Of a stretch of 64,000 nt of DNA, positions 21,175-31,057 are shown one piece after another. Numbering within the stretch: position 1 is the first letter of the stretch; every line of letters starts with the position of its first letter. Origin of the DNA: Neobacillus thermocopriae. GTDB taxonomy: Bacteria; Bacillota; Bacilli; Bacillales; Cytobacillaceae. The notes below the pieces were generated by a model that ran no database searches, was not told the DNA's origin, and saw only the letters and a program-made list of their open reading frames with translations. The DNA lies in the NCBI RefSeq assembly GCF_010975035.1, contig NZ_JAAIUV010000006.1:1-64000 (forward strand), in the 5' to 3' direction. The translations under genes were made by a program, and so were the position numbers.

Positions 21175-22554
21175 TTATGTTTCAAGTTTTTTAGGGTCTT
21201 CTATATCCACGATATACGATATTCCACTCCCACTTCCGCTTGATTTTATCAATAACATTTGCCCGTTATTCCCTAATTCTAATAAATTTGTAATGTATAA
21301 TTTTTGAGCAAATTTAAATGCGACATTATTTGAAAGAATCAATTGGGTGCCGACCTCTAAACCACCTGATAATTCAATAATTGCATTATTTTTTGCTTTA
21401 AACTCATTTTTAACTAATACTTCCCCGCCAGTTTTTAAGAGAGTATTATTTATTAGATTAATATTATTAGCCACTATATCCTTACTTACTAATACCTGTC
21501 CATTATTTTCAATATCAATATTGTTGAATACATATAAACTACCGCCAATTTTACTGTTGGATGCATTATTCTCAATTTTTAAACCGCCTTGAACAAACAT
21601 GTTCCCATTAATTTCAAAATGAATATTATTGTTAAAATGGATGCTGTTTTTTGCAATTAAATCTCCAGCTACCTTTATCATTGCATTGTTGTCAACTGAA
21701 AAATTGGTTCCAATGTATAAGTTTCCTTTTACAATAAGTGCCGTATTATTATTTAAATGGAGATCATTATCAACATATAAATCTCCATTTACCGTTAAAG
21801 ATGCATTATTTATTAAATCAATTTTCGACACTCTTGCGTTTTTGTTAATGATTTCACTACTATTAATCTCGTTTTTATACAAAGCTGGTACAGGTGTTAG
21901 ATTATATTTGAAAGCAATATATGGTAAGGATGTACCGTTTAATTTATTGTTAAACTCATTATTTACTTTATGATTTAGCGCCGTTTCTCCTCTAGCTATT
22001 TCCTTCAGATTATCAGGTGTAGTAGGCAAGCGATCATATGTGGTTTTCTTGTTGGCCGTTTCATAAAGTATGGTCGTGGAGCCAACTTTTTTGAGGATAA
22101 ATGAAATGGAATAATCCACAATGGCTGTTTGGTTATTTACATTGCCAATTGACCTCAAATAATACGTATACTTCGTTTGGTTAGGGCCACCACCAACATT
22201 TTCCATTTTTGGTCTATGTGAACTAGTAGGATAATCTGGATGATAGTTGGTCGTATACGTTCCTGCATGTAATGAACCATTTTGGGTAATGATTTCATTA
22301 TTAATAAAATGATGGATGTCATTTTCATTCGATAATGAGTGAGAAGCCTTTACTCTCTTAACTTTATTTAATGTTTCCTGATAAGCCGAATCTGCAATAT
22401 AACGAGCAGAAAAATTGTCATTTGTACTTTTTGTATTTTTCATGCCATAGGTTGCTGCCGTTAACATCACAGGTGTAAGGAGTCCCATAACCAAAATAAA
22501 TACTAGAACCACCAATAAAGCATAGCCGCTTTGACAATTAATACGTTTTCCCAT
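21175..22554 (-). CDS. PilX/GspK-like minor pilin with C-terminal 20-residue-repeat beta-solenoid
   Basis: A 459-aa protein. The N-terminus has a prepilin-like leader ending QSG before YALLVVLVFILVMG, without the Glu5 of ordinary pilins, as in K-type tip pseudopilins. Residues 50-230 resemble a PilX-type head. Residues 243-436 hold ten rungs marked by Asn-Asn pairs at 249, 269, 289, 309, 329, 350, 369, 389, 409 and 429, each followed by a hydrophobic strand and a G-D/N-L-Y/I-type turn. This predicts a right-handed parallel beta-helix with an Asn ladder. Last gene of the pilus operon, 3 bp after the preceding minor pilin. A tip or adhesive role is inference. Confidence 0.75.
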   Translation of the reverse strand: MGKRINCQSGYALLVVLVFILVMGLLTPVMLTAATYGMKNTKSTNDNFSARYIADSAYQETLNKVKRVKASHSLSNENDIHHFINNEIITQNGSLHAGTYTTNYHPDYPTSSHRPKMENVGGGPNQTKYTYYLRSIGNVNNQTAIVDYSISFILKKVGSTTILYETANKKTTYDRLPTTPDNLKEIARGETALNHKVNNEFNNKLNGTSLPYIAFKYNLTPVPALYKNEINSSEIINKNARVSKIDLINNASLTVNGDLYVDNDLHLNNNTALIVKGNLYIGTNFSVDNNAMIKVAGDLIAKNSIHFNNNIHFEINGNMFVQGGLKIENNASNSKIGGSLYVFNNIDIENNGQVLVSKDIVANNINLINNTLLKTGGEVLVKNEFKAKNNAIIELSGGLEVGTQLILSNNVAFKFAQKLYITNLLELGNNGQMLLIKSSGSGSGISYIVDIEDPKKLET

Positions 22555-22557
22555 AAC

Positions 22558-23055
22558 TCACCTCTGGTTAACGACCGATGTATGAAACCCTTGAGTAACA
22601 ATGAACTTTCCTTCAGTAAAATTCGTTTGTTTATACGGCGCCCATAAAGTTAAAATGAAAAAAGTATCTGAATAAGGAGTCTCCAAATGATAACCAACTG
22701 TACCTAACGAACGGCTTTTCCCAGAGCTATCTATATAATAAACTTCGTATAAATAATGATTCGAACCCGAGTTTTGTAAAAATTTCACTTTCTCTTTTTC
22801 GGCACCTTTGATCAGTGTAATTGTATGAGATGTTTCATCTATTTCTACTCTTTCAGCTGTTTCAAGTCGTTCAATCAACGTATTCGTTATTAATAATACT
22901 TTATTTTTAGCTGTGTTATAACTTTCATTGTAATCATTCTGCTCTTGGAACAGACTGGTTACGATAAAAATGATTCCGACAAACATGGAACCAATCGTTA
23001 ATGCAATCATTAACTCTACTAAAGTAACCCCACGATTATCTTTTACATATTGCAT
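22558..23055 (-). CDS. PilW-like minor prepilin
   Basis: A 165-aa protein with a short leader MQYVKDNRG, a type III signal and the +1 to +5 motif VTLVE, followed by a hydrophobic helix (LMIALTIGSMFVGIIFIVTS). Cleavage after Gly9 by the prepilin peptidase is expected. The head domain has the antiparallel beta pattern of PilW/ComGF-like pilins. It is flanked by two other minor pilin genes. Confidence 0.82.
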   Translation of the reverse strand: MQYVKDNRGVTLVELMIALTIGSMFVGIIFIVTSLFQEQNDYNESYNTAKNKVLLITNTLIERLETAERVEIDETSHTITLIKGAEKEKVKFLQNSGSNHYLYEVYYIDSSGKSRSLGTVGYHLETPYSDTFFILTLWAPYKQTNFTEGKFIVTQGFHTSVVNQR

Positions 23056-23072
23056 GGAGCATCACTTCTTTT

Positions 23073-23612
23073 TTATAGATTGTCAAAATGATGTCGAAAA
23101 ATAATCGACTCTTCATCTCCTATTTCCTTATTTTTGACCGTAACAATAATTTCAATATACTTATCCTTAGCACTAGGTGCTCCATTTGAAGCGTTTTGCT
23201 CATATTTTAGTATGTTTGTGACGCTATATTGATAGCCGGTTTCTTTCCCAGACATATATTTTATTCCTTCAAATCTCGTTGATTCATTTTGCTTAGGGAT
23301 GAAAATCTCTTGCTTGATCGAGTAATCCGGATTTAAACGAGGTGTACTGCTCTCATCTATGACGGTGGATTCAAGTGTAACCGTTGAGCCGTTCTTTAGA
23401 CTTGAAGGATTAGTTTTATATTCATTTTTAACTAATTCACTAATAATGGTTGCAAAAGCCATGGATTGAGATTCCTTATTACTGACCATATTGGTTTTGA
23501 CAATATTCCCGGATAATAAAACAAACGTTGATGCAATAAACCCTAAAATAAGGATCGCTAGTAAGACTTCAACTAGTGTCAAACCAGATTGATTGTTTCT
23601 TAATTTTTTCAC
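23073..23612 (-). CDS. PilV-like minor prepilin
   Basis: A 179-aa prepilin with a leader ending NNQSG, cleavage before LTLVE, then the helix VLLAILILGFIASTFVLLSG. It carries Glu5. The start is GTG 23612 with a TGGAG element close by. It resembles PilV/PulI-type minor pilins that form the tip-initiating complex with the two downstream products. Confidence 0.82.
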   Translation of the reverse strand: MKKLRNNQSGLTLVEVLLAILILGFIASTFVLLSGNIVKTNMVSNKESQSMAFATIISELVKNEYKTNPSSLKNGSTVTLESTVIDESSTPRLNPDYSIKQEIFIPKQNESTRFEGIKYMSGKETGYQYSVTNILKYEQNASNGAPSAKDKYIEIIVTVKNKEIGDEESIIFRHHFDNL

Positions 23613-23632
23613 AACTCCACATCCGTAATCTT

Positions 23633-24844
23633 TTACATATTTTCATATATTGAGAACATAGGAAGCATAGCTGCAAGAACAATGAGTCCTACCACTCCGC
23701 CAACAATGACGATCATGAATGGCTCTAAAATAGAACTGAGCCTGTTTGCCATTTGTTCTACGTCTTCCTCATAGAATTCAGCAATTTTTTCCAACATGGT
23801 ATCTAATTGCCCCGTCTCTTCACCAATCGCAACCATTTGGCTAACCAATTTTGGAAAAACCCAACTTTGAGCCAGAGGCAGAGATAAACTCGACCCTCTG
23901 CGAAGAGATTCTCGAGATTGTTCCAGTACTTTTGCGATTACCAAATTTCCTGAAACATCAGCACTCATTTTTAAAATTTGCAACACGGGGACCGAGCTTG
24001 CAAATTGTGAAGCCATCGTTCTTACAACTCTCGCAATAATTTGTTTTTGATAAAGGACTCCAAAGACGGGAATTTTTAACTTTATTACATCTAATAGATA
24101 TTGTCCTTTTGGATTTTGTTTCATTAAAATATATAGTAATGCAAAAAAACTAACCACTAATAGACATACATACCATTTAGCAATCAAAAAGTCTGATAGA
24201 GACATTACAATCTTAGTAGGAAGCGGAATTTCTCCTCCAATAGACAATAGATTATGAATCAAGCTTGGCAAAACTTTTGTAAGTAAGATGATGACAACAA
24301 ATACGGCAACGATGGAAACTACGATTGGATACATCATGGCTGATTTTACTTTTCCACGAATTTTATGTTCCTTTTCATAAAAAATGGCCAACCGATTCAT
24401 TACCTTTTCAAGATCTCCACTCGTCTCACCGGCAATCACCATATGAATAAATATCTTATCAAAAATCTTCGGGAATTTTTGGCAAGCTTCGGAGAAAGAA
24501 GTACCGGAACGTATATCACTATATATTTCATGAAGGGCTTTTTTAAATGCTTTAGAAGAAACCTGTTCAGAAAGCAGACTAATGGAATCAACAATGGGCA
24601 TACCAGCATTTAACAAGGTTGCAAGCTGACGGCAAAACACAACAAAATCCTGATTCTTTATCGATTTGCCAATCTTTAATTCTAATTCTTTATTAAGAAA
24701 CAATTCCTTTTTCTCACTCAATTCTGAAACATAGAGCCCTTTTCTTTTTAGTTCATCCATAGCTTCTGTCTTCGATGAAACATTAAGCCTTCCCTTCACT
24801 TCTTTGCCCGTTCGTGAATCAAATCCTTTATATTGATAAACCAT
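23633..24844 (-). CDS. pilC: Type IV pilus inner-membrane platform protein PilC
   Basis: A 403-aa GspF/PilC family protein with two homologous helical cytoplasmic domains (about 68-190 and 270-395), each followed by membrane helices. It begins VYQYKGFDSRTGKEVKG and contains FCRQLATLLNAGMPI and ASQFASSVPVLQIL. It couples PilB/PilT ATP hydrolysis to pilin insertion or removal. A strong GGAGG-like site precedes ATG 24844; the gene is 26 bp after pilT. Confidence 0.95.
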   Translation of the reverse strand: MVYQYKGFDSRTGKEVKGRLNVSSKTEAMDELKRKGLYVSELSEKKELFLNKELELKIGKSIKNQDFVVFCRQLATLLNAGMPIVDSISLLSEQVSSKAFKKALHEIYSDIRSGTSFSEACQKFPKIFDKIFIHMVIAGETSGDLEKVMNRLAIFYEKEHKIRGKVKSAMMYPIVVSIVAVFVVIILLTKVLPSLIHNLLSIGGEIPLPTKIVMSLSDFLIAKWYVCLLVVSFFALLYILMKQNPKGQYLLDVIKLKIPVFGVLYQKQIIARVVRTMASQFASSVPVLQILKMSADVSGNLVIAKVLEQSRESLRRGSSLSLPLAQSWVFPKLVSQMVAIGEETGQLDTMLEKIAEFYEEDVEQMANRLSSILEPFMIVIVGGVVGLIVLAAMLPMFSIYENM

Positions 24845-24870
24845 TGCCTCGCCCTCCTCCCATGTTTAGC

Positions 24871-25935
24871 TTAAAAAGACTCATGTTTATCCCAATTTGG
24901 AACATATTCATCAGCAATTTGGCGGGTAATAATTCCTCTTTGTACCAGCTCCGTTACAGCCATATTCATTGTCTGCATTCCTGCAGCTCTATTTGTCTCT
25001 AATACCGTTTGTATCTGGTGAATTTTATTGGAGCGGATTAAGTTAGCCACTGCATGGTTAGACACTAAAATTTCCAAGGCAGCAATCCGCCCGCTGCCGT
25101 CAGCAACTGGCAATAAACGCTGGGAAATCACCCCTACCAAAGTACTGGCCAATTGTATCCGTATTTGCTGTTGATGCTCCGCAGGAAACACATCGATAAT
25201 TCTGTCTACTGATTGAGCTGCTCCGGTAGTATGAAGAGTAGCTAATACTAAATGGCCGGTTTCTGCCGCAGTAATTGCTGTTTGAATTGTATCTAGATCT
25301 CTCATTTCCCCCACAAGAATCACATCAGGATCTTGTCTTAGCGCTGCGCGTAAAGCAACTGAAAAAGATTGACTATCCTGTCCCACTTCACGCTGATTCA
25401 CAATGCTTTTTTTGTGCTGATGAAGATATTCAATGGGATCTTCCAAAGTCAATATGTGCTTGCTTGATGTTTCATTAATATAATCGATAATGGCTGCCAA
25501 CGTCGTTGATTTTCCACTACCGGTCGGCCCTGTAACAAGTAAAATTCCTTGTGTTTGTTTGGCCAAATATTTTGTTATTGGTGGGAGATTTAACATTTCT
25601 ATCGTCGGGATTTTGCTATTTATCACTCGGCAAACGATAGCCACAGAGCCTCTTTGCCGAAATAAATTGACACGAAAACGACAAACTCCAGGAAGTGAAT
25701 AGGAAAAGTCAAGTTCCCCTTCTTTTTGAAAGCGTTCAAATTGTTCATTCGTTGTAATTTCTTCTGCCATACGTAATGAATCTGTAGGTGTTATTGGATC
25801 CGTACTGATTTTTATTAGTTTGCCATTAATCCGAACAATCGGAGACGTTCCAGTCGTAATATGTAGATCGGAAGCATGATTTTTATAAGCAAACTGTAAT
25901 AATTTTTCCATCGTTGATGCATTCGATGTAGTCAT
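24871..25935 (-). CDS. pilT: Type IV pilus retraction ATPase PilT
   Basis: A 354-aa hexameric retraction motor. Walker A GPTGSGKST, Asp box and Walker B (DPDVILVGEMRD), and the His box TGHLVLATLHT are intact. The N-terminus SDLHITTGTSPIVRINGK and the C-terminal AGMQTMNMAV signature (AIRNLIRE-like region replaced by VANLIRSNKIHQ) are typical of PilT rather than PilB. Its presence means the pili are probably retractable, unlike the B. subtilis competence pseudopilus. Confidence 0.95.
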   Translation of the reverse strand: MTTSNASTMEKLLQFAYKNHASDLHITTGTSPIVRINGKLIKISTDPITPTDSLRMAEEITTNEQFERFQKEGELDFSYSLPGVCRFRVNLFRQRGSVAIVCRVINSKIPTIEMLNLPPITKYLAKQTQGILLVTGPTGSGKSTTLAAIIDYINETSSKHILTLEDPIEYLHQHKKSIVNQREVGQDSQSFSVALRAALRQDPDVILVGEMRDLDTIQTAITAAETGHLVLATLHTTGAAQSVDRIIDVFPAEHQQQIRIQLASTLVGVISQRLLPVADGSGRIAALEILVSNHAVANLIRSNKIHQIQTVLETNRAAGMQTMNMAVTELVQRGIITRQIADEYVPNWDKHESF

Positions 25936-25954
25936 CTTTTTTCCCCTTCAATTA

Positions 25955-27619
25955 TTATACTGTTACGCGAAATACTTCTTCTATCGTCGTTTCTCCTTGT
26001 GATACTTTCACTAAGCCATCATAGAACATGGATTTAAATCCTTGCTCCTCTACATATTGACGATACATCGAGTCTGTTTGTTTTTTTGTAATCATTTCAC
26101 GTAATTTCTCATCCACAAGGACGATTTCATGAATGGCCAACCGCCCTTTATAACCTGTACTATTGCAATTCGAACAGCCATTCCCTTTCACAATTTTTGA
26201 TGTTGGAAGCCCCCATGATTCAAATAGATTCCTTTGCTCTTCAGTCAATTCATAGGAGGTAGCACAATACGGACATACCTTGCGCACAAGGCGTTGAGCC
26301 AGTACACCTACTAAAGATGATGCGATGAGATAAGGCTCAATCCCCATGTCGATTAACCGAGTTATAGCACTTACCGAGTCGTTCGTATGTAGAGTACTCA
26401 GGACTAAATGGCCGGTCATGGCTGAGCGAAGAGCAATTTCAGCCGTTTCTGAATCCCGTATTTCTCCAACCATAATAATGTCGGGATCTTGCCGAAGAAT
26501 GGATCGCAAACCAGCTGCAAAAGTCAATCCGATATTTGATCGTACTTGTACTTGATTAATCCCTTTGATTTGATACTCAACAGGGTCTTCAACAGTAATA
26601 ATATTGACAGCATCAGAATGTAGCTGATGAAGTGCTGTATAAAGGGTTGTCGATTTTCCTGATCCTGTTGGACCTGTAACTAAGATAAGTCCATATGGAT
26701 GATTAATCATTTTTGTAAATTTCCATTCGTTTTGTTCTGAAAATCCTAATTTTTCTATTCCTAATGACACACTTCCAGTATCTAACAATCTCATAACTAC
26801 TTTTTCACCATATATGGTTGGTAAAATCGATACACGAAGATCGATGGTGTTTAGTTCTAACTCCATTTTAAAACGTCCATCCTGTGGCAGCCGTTTTTCA
26901 GCAATGTTTAACTGAGCCATGATTTTAATCCTCGAGACTAAAACATTATTCATTTTAATCGGCAAAGTCCGTTCAGTTCGAAGAATTCCATCAATACGCA
27001 GTCGAATTAACAATTCCGTTTCTTGTGGGTCAAAATGAATATCACTGGCACCTAGCTGAACAGCTTGGCTAATTAACTGATTCACCATTTTAGCTACCGG
27101 AGAATCATCGGATTGTTGGGCTTCTAAAAATCCTGGATCATCTTCACTCATCGGAATTTCCTGAAGCATTTGTTCAATCGATTTTTGCATACCATAATAA
27201 CGGTTAATAGCTAAACGTAGTTCATCCTTTTTAGCAATGACCGGGTCTATTTCAAACCCTGTACTTAAGCGAAGGTCATCTAGCGCAAAGTAATCCAACG
27301 GATCATACATAGCAACCATCAATCGATTGTCAGATTTTTTTAACGGTAATACTTGGTACTTTCTTGCTAGATCTTCACTGATGACATTTACTAGTTTTCT
27401 ATCAATTTTTTGTTTATATAAATTGACATGAGGAATCCCTAATTGGTACTCTAATACTTCAATAATTTGCTGCTCATTGACAAGTTTTAACGCGATAAGC
27501 TGATCCCCAAGTCGAAGCCCTGTTTTTCTTTGTTCCTTCAGTGCTTCCATTAATTGATCCTCGGTTATCATCGAGGCTTCCACTAGCAAATCTCCTAATC
27601 TTTTTCGTTTTTGAATCAT
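25955..27619 (-). CDS. pilB: Type IV pilus extension ATPase PilB with MshEN-type N-terminus
   Basis: A 554-aa assembly motor. The N-terminal domain has two tandem 24-residue motifs, residues 7-30 (RLGDLLVEAS...ALKEQ) and 36-59 (RLGDQLIALK...LEYQ), that match the MshEN cyclic-di-GMP-binding pattern. The C-terminal ATPase has Walker A GPTGSGKST, DPDIIMVGEIRD, TGHLVLSTLHT and a tetracysteine zinc site (CPYC...CSNC). ATG 27619 has an AAGGG site; an upstream ATG at 27685 has none and is disfavoured. It lies 19 bp upstream of pilT. Confidence 0.94.
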   Translation of the reverse strand: MIQKRKRLGDLLVEASMITEDQLMEALKEQRKTGLRLGDQLIALKLVNEQQIIEVLEYQLGIPHVNLYKQKIDRKLVNVISEDLARKYQVLPLKKSDNRLMVAMYDPLDYFALDDLRLSTGFEIDPVIAKKDELRLAINRYYGMQKSIEQMLQEIPMSEDDPGFLEAQQSDDSPVAKMVNQLISQAVQLGASDIHFDPQETELLIRLRIDGILRTERTLPIKMNNVLVSRIKIMAQLNIAEKRLPQDGRFKMELELNTIDLRVSILPTIYGEKVVMRLLDTGSVSLGIEKLGFSEQNEWKFTKMINHPYGLILVTGPTGSGKSTTLYTALHQLHSDAVNIITVEDPVEYQIKGINQVQVRSNIGLTFAAGLRSILRQDPDIIMVGEIRDSETAEIALRSAMTGHLVLSTLHTNDSVSAITRLIDMGIEPYLIASSLVGVLAQRLVRKVCPYCATSYELTEEQRNLFESWGLPTSKIVKGNGCSNCNSTGYKGRLAIHEIVLVDEKLREMITKKQTDSMYRQYVEEQGFKSMFYDGLVKVSQGETTIEEVFRVTV

Positions 27620-27732
27620 CCATCTATCCCTTCTTTTCACAGGATTAAAGAGTAAAATGAATGCAATGTATCGAAATACATTCATTCATCTACATACACG
27701 ACACTTGGTGAAAAAACCCTTATCCCCTTAAA

Positions 27733-28491
27733 TTACGACTGTTCATTTGGATCAACATAACGCTTCACTTTCTGGGGATCGAATTCATAATCTAGTTCAA
27801 AGTCCATCTTTTCATCTATAAACTCGGCTAATTTTTCACTGTAAAAAGCACGAATCGTTACGATTCCTTCTAGCCGATTATCCTTTTCTTTATTGATTTT
27901 GTATTCATAACTTTGAACATGAATAATTCTCTTTAGATTTTCTAGCTGGCTGACAAATTGGTTAACCTTTTCCGCTTCTCCATTCACATCGATTGTCAAT
28001 TCCACAAAGGAAATAGGAAGGTCTTCTACTTTTTCGATTTGTTCCTTGAATTTTTTCATGACGTCCTGCGATAAAATGTTCTCCCAATTCTCTTTACCTG
28101 ATTTCCGAGTCTCTTCTTCTGTTTTTCCTACTGCTTCATCATCTGATAAACGGTTCTCGTTAAGATTGTAAGAAATATTTTCAATAACAACCTCGTTTTC
28201 TAATTCCGTACGTTCCAAATCTTTGATGATTTCTTCTATATACGGTTTACTTGGAATACTTCCGATAAGTAGTTCTTTTTCCTCATCGCTGAATGAATTC
28301 GGTTGTAAGCTTTTTATTGATTGTTGGTAATATGAAAAATCACTCTTAATTCTATTAAGTTGTTGTTGTTGATTTTTTTCTTCAAGAGCTAACGGGCGAA
28401 TCATAAAAAGATAGAACGCGACTAAAAGTAATAAGATAAAAAGGATGATGATTAAAACAATATTTTTATTTTGTTCCAACCACTTTGTCAT
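27733..28491 (-). CDS. PilO-like pilus alignment protein
   Basis: A 252-aa bitopic membrane protein with a TM helix at about 11-31 (IVLIIILFILLLLVAFYLF), a coiled-coil segment (about 38-62), and a ferredoxin-like periplasm-side domain (about 155-225). Position after pilM and pilN, and this architecture, identify it as PilO-like; sequence conservation in the family is low. The start overlaps the pilN stop as ATGA. Confidence 0.75.
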   Translation of the reverse strand: MTKWLEQNKNIVLIIILFILLLLVAFYLFMIRPLALEEKNQQQQLNRIKSDFSYYQQSIKSLQPNSFSDEEKELLIGSIPSKPYIEEIIKDLERTELENEVVIENISYNLNENRLSDDEAVGKTEEETRKSGKENWENILSQDVMKKFKEQIEKVEDLPISFVELTIDVNGEAEKVNQFVSQLENLKRIIHVQSYEYKINKEKDNRLEGIVTIRAFYSEKLAEFIDEKMDFELDYEFDPQKVKRYVDPNEQS

Positions 28492-29048
28492 TTTTCCTCA
28501 CCCGCTAACGTATTCAGCTTTATATGAAAAATGGATTCATAGAGTACATCTTCATCATCTGCCGTTATACTCTCTAACTCTGCTTTTTCCACCAACTCAC
28601 AGGAGTATAGTCGATGGAGAAAGAGAGCGGAATCACCTTTTGAATTAAAAGTAGCCGTCAAGGTCAGTTCTCCATCATTTAAATAGGTATACCCTATTAC
28701 ATTTGCTTGATCAGGTAATAATTTCACAATGGCTTCATGAACATATATAGTGTCTTTATAAATGGAGTGTAAAAATTGATTTAATTGTTTATATTTTTCG
28801 GTGAAATTATATTTTGTAAAGCCCGTTGTCTTTTCTATATATTCTATTCGAGCTTGATCACGCGCAGATGATTGTGACGTTATCTTTTCCGACAATTCTT
28901 TAATAGAATCTTTCTTATCCATATATTGATACATTAATAAGATTGTAGTGATGCAAACGACAGCAATGCCTAGTACTGGTATTAAATAAATAGCTCTTTT
29001 TTCTTTACGGATGTTTTGCTTCGGTAATAAATTGATACTAACTTCCAC
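28488..29048 (-). CDS. PilN-like pilus alignment protein
   Basis: A 186-aa protein beginning MEVSINLLPKQN. The INLLPK motif is the conserved PilN segment that docks into PilM. A TM helix (about 23-43) is followed by a coiled coil and a small alpha-beta domain. GTG 29048 is chosen because GGAGG lies 6 nt upstream; an in-frame TTG at 29069 lacks a site. Confidence 0.8.
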   Translation of the reverse strand: MEVSINLLPKQNIRKEKRAIYLIPVLGIAVVCITTILLMYQYMDKKDSIKELSEKITSQSSARDQARIEYIEKTTGFTKYNFTEKYKQLNQFLHSIYKDTIYVHEAIVKLLPDQANVIGYTYLNDGELTLTATFNSKGDSALFLHRLYSCELVEKAELESITADDEDVLYESIFHIKLNTLAGEEK

Positions 29049-29101
29049 GATTAGCCTCCATTCCGGCAAACTCTAATTGCTTCTCCAAAACGATTAATTG
29101 A

Positions 29102-30232
29102 TCATTTTTCATTTCCTCTTATTGCCAGACCTATAGCGACACTACAAGTGTCTAAAAGAGACAAATCTTTTACGTTATGTGATGAAATTGAACGATAGTC
29201 AATTCGTTCGACCCTTTGAGAATGGATTCTGTTTTTTAAAGGTTCAAAAATCTGATCTGTTTTCTCCCCAGTGACGATAATTCTATGAAACTCACTATCC
29301 CGATCGTTCATAGAATAGCGATAAAAGTTTTGCGCCTTTTCAATTTCTAAGACGATTTCATCGAAATAAGTATCCTCAGATTGAATCATCTCAGCGGTAC
29401 TCGCAGCTGCTATTTCTCTTTTACTCTCTTCCATCTGAAACGATTCTAGCTCCATAACTAGCTCATCATTTTCCTTTCTATTCGCTTCAAAAAAATAATC
29501 CATCCGATTAATTGTCATCATACGTGAAAATACAATTTGATCTTCTTTAAATATGTGAATATCCATCCCATTTTCTGATGCATCAATGATCATTTCGGTT
29601 TTTTTCAACCATTTTGGATGAGTATATAAAAGCAACCGTTGGAGTGCCAATGCACGAATTTCAGCTGTCACGGGCTTAAGACCAGCATTTGAACATACAT
29701 CAACTAAATCCTGTGATAACAGCTTAGATGTAGCAAATAGTAATATTTCACTTTTAGGACCTTCTAAATTTTCTTCGATTCCTTTAGCCAAATCATCTAA
29801 TGACAATTCCTCTTCCTCGGTATCATTATTTCCCTTTATCAGATGATTAGGGATAATGGCACCGATTTTCACAAAATCATAAATAGGATCCTCAAATGGA
29901 AGATGAATGCTCTCACCAATCTGAAACTGCAAAATCTTTGCCAGTTCACTTTCACCTAAATCGGGTAATGAAGTGATCTTACGAACAAGGATATTTTGGG
30001 TTGGAATCGCTAAATGAACATTTTTTGCGAGTTGCCCATGAATAAAGGTATTTTTTAATTCGGTTGCTAGCCGAGAACTTTGTGAGACTCGCCCGCTTTT
30101 AATCATCTCTTCTTTCATGTTGGTTATTCCAACATTTTGAATAACTGGGATCCCTCTTTCTAGCTTAATCGTGGCAAAAGAAAGGGATTTGTCACGAAAA
30201 TCAATCCCGGAGTATGTATGTTTTCTAAACAA
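29102..30232 (-). CDS. pilM: PilM-like actin-fold pilus assembly protein
   Basis: A 376-aa cytoplasmic actin/FtsA-fold protein expected to bind the PilN N-terminus. The opening SGIDFRDKSLSFATIKLE is the phosphate-1 region, and HLAIPTQNILVRKI with a later IVTGEKTDQI complete the nucleotide-binding layout. TTG 30232 has a GAGGTGA site; the upstream ATG 30271 sits immediately after the previous stop codon without a site. A Glu-rich insertion (about 150-175) is present. Confidence 0.82.
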   Translation of the reverse strand: MFRKHTYSGIDFRDKSLSFATIKLERGIPVIQNVGITNMKEEMIKSGRVSQSSRLATELKNTFIHGQLAKNVHLAIPTQNILVRKITSLPDLGESELAKILQFQIGESIHLPFEDPIYDFVKIGAIIPNHLIKGNNDTEEEELSLDDLAKGIEENLEGPKSEILLFATSKLLSQDLVDVCSNAGLKPVTAEIRALALQRLLLYTHPKWLKKTEMIIDASENGMDIHIFKEDQIVFSRMMTINRMDYFFEANRKENDELVMELESFQMEESKREIAAASTAEMIQSEDTYFDEIVLEIEKAQNFYRYSMNDRDSEFHRIIVTGEKTDQIFEPLKNRIHSQRVERIDYRSISSHNVKDLSLLDTCSVAIGLAIRGNEK

Positions 30233-30271
30233 TTTGATCACCTCAAATAAAGTGGTCCCTATCACCATCAT

Positions 30272-31024
30272 CTACAGAAAAATAGACATATACCAATTCC
30301 ATATCACCTTTCCGTATCCATAACTAATTAAAGAGCCAACCATAATAAAAGGACCAAAGGCCATTGGCTGCCTACGTTTTAATTTTCCAGTTAGCATTAG
30401 CAATAATCCTGCTATTGCTCCAACAAAGGACGCAAGGACGAGACTCATGATAGTCAACATTGGCCCTAATGCTACACCTATCGCCGCGTATAATTTTATA
30501 TCTCCTCCGCCCATTCCTCCTTTACTGACAATCGCAATAAATAACAGTAAGGTAAAGCCAACTAAACCACCGAGCATATAATACCAAAATGGTTCTGTAC
30601 CAATAAAAAGGCGGCTAATGACTAATCCTCCAAGTATGGGGAATGTGACGATATCGAGAATCAACTGTTTACGTATGTCTGTTAAAACAGAAATGACCAG
30701 TAATACGGTCAATAGTAAAGACGGTATCAATTCCAATGATAGTCCGACTTTTTTATAGACGAAGCAAATGGAGATGGCTGTTAATAATTCACCGAATGGA
30801 TATAGTGGAGAAATCGGGCCTTTACAGTAACGACATTTTCCTTTTAAAAACAAATAACTAAAAACAGGAATTAAATCTAAAGCTTGTAATCGGTGCTGAC
30901 AATGAACACAATGAGAAGGTGGGAAGGCTAGTGATTGTTTATTTAATAAACGAATGGCAACCACATTGAAAAAACTACCTAGTACGAGCCCGTAGATAAA
31001 AACAAGACTATCAATCAAAAACAA
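30272..31024 (-). CDS. comC: Prepilin leader peptidase / N-methyltransferase
   Basis: A 250-aa A24 aspartic protease that cleaves prepilin leaders. The N-terminal domain has a double zinc-type CVHC...CRYC motif, and the catalytic aspartates lie in VLTDIRKQ and GMGGGDIKLY. About seven or eight TM helices follow. The TTG start at 31024 has a GGGGAGG site. It stands between folC and spoIIB like B. subtilis comC, so it may also process competence pseudopilins encoded elsewhere. pilD is an equally valid name. Confidence 0.93.
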   Translation of the reverse strand: MFLIDSLVFIYGLVLGSFFNVVAIRLLNKQSLAFPPSHCVHCQHRLQALDLIPVFSYLFLKGKCRYCKGPISPLYPFGELLTAISICFVYKKVGLSLELIPSLLLTVLLVISVLTDIRKQLILDIVTFPILGGLVISRLFIGTEPFWYYMLGGLVGFTLLLFIAIVSKGGMGGGDIKLYAAIGVALGPMLTIMSLVLASFVGAIAGLLLMLTGKLKRRQPMAFGPFIMVGSLISYGYGKVIWNWYMSIFL

Positions 31025-31057
31025 CTACATCCTCCCCTTCTCAAAAATGAAACTTTT

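Noticed and set aside
21360-21840. Regularly spaced ATTATT-containing repeats resembling a repeat array
   Set aside because: They are the Asn-Asn codons of the beta-solenoid pilin at 60-bp period, not a CRISPR or satellite.
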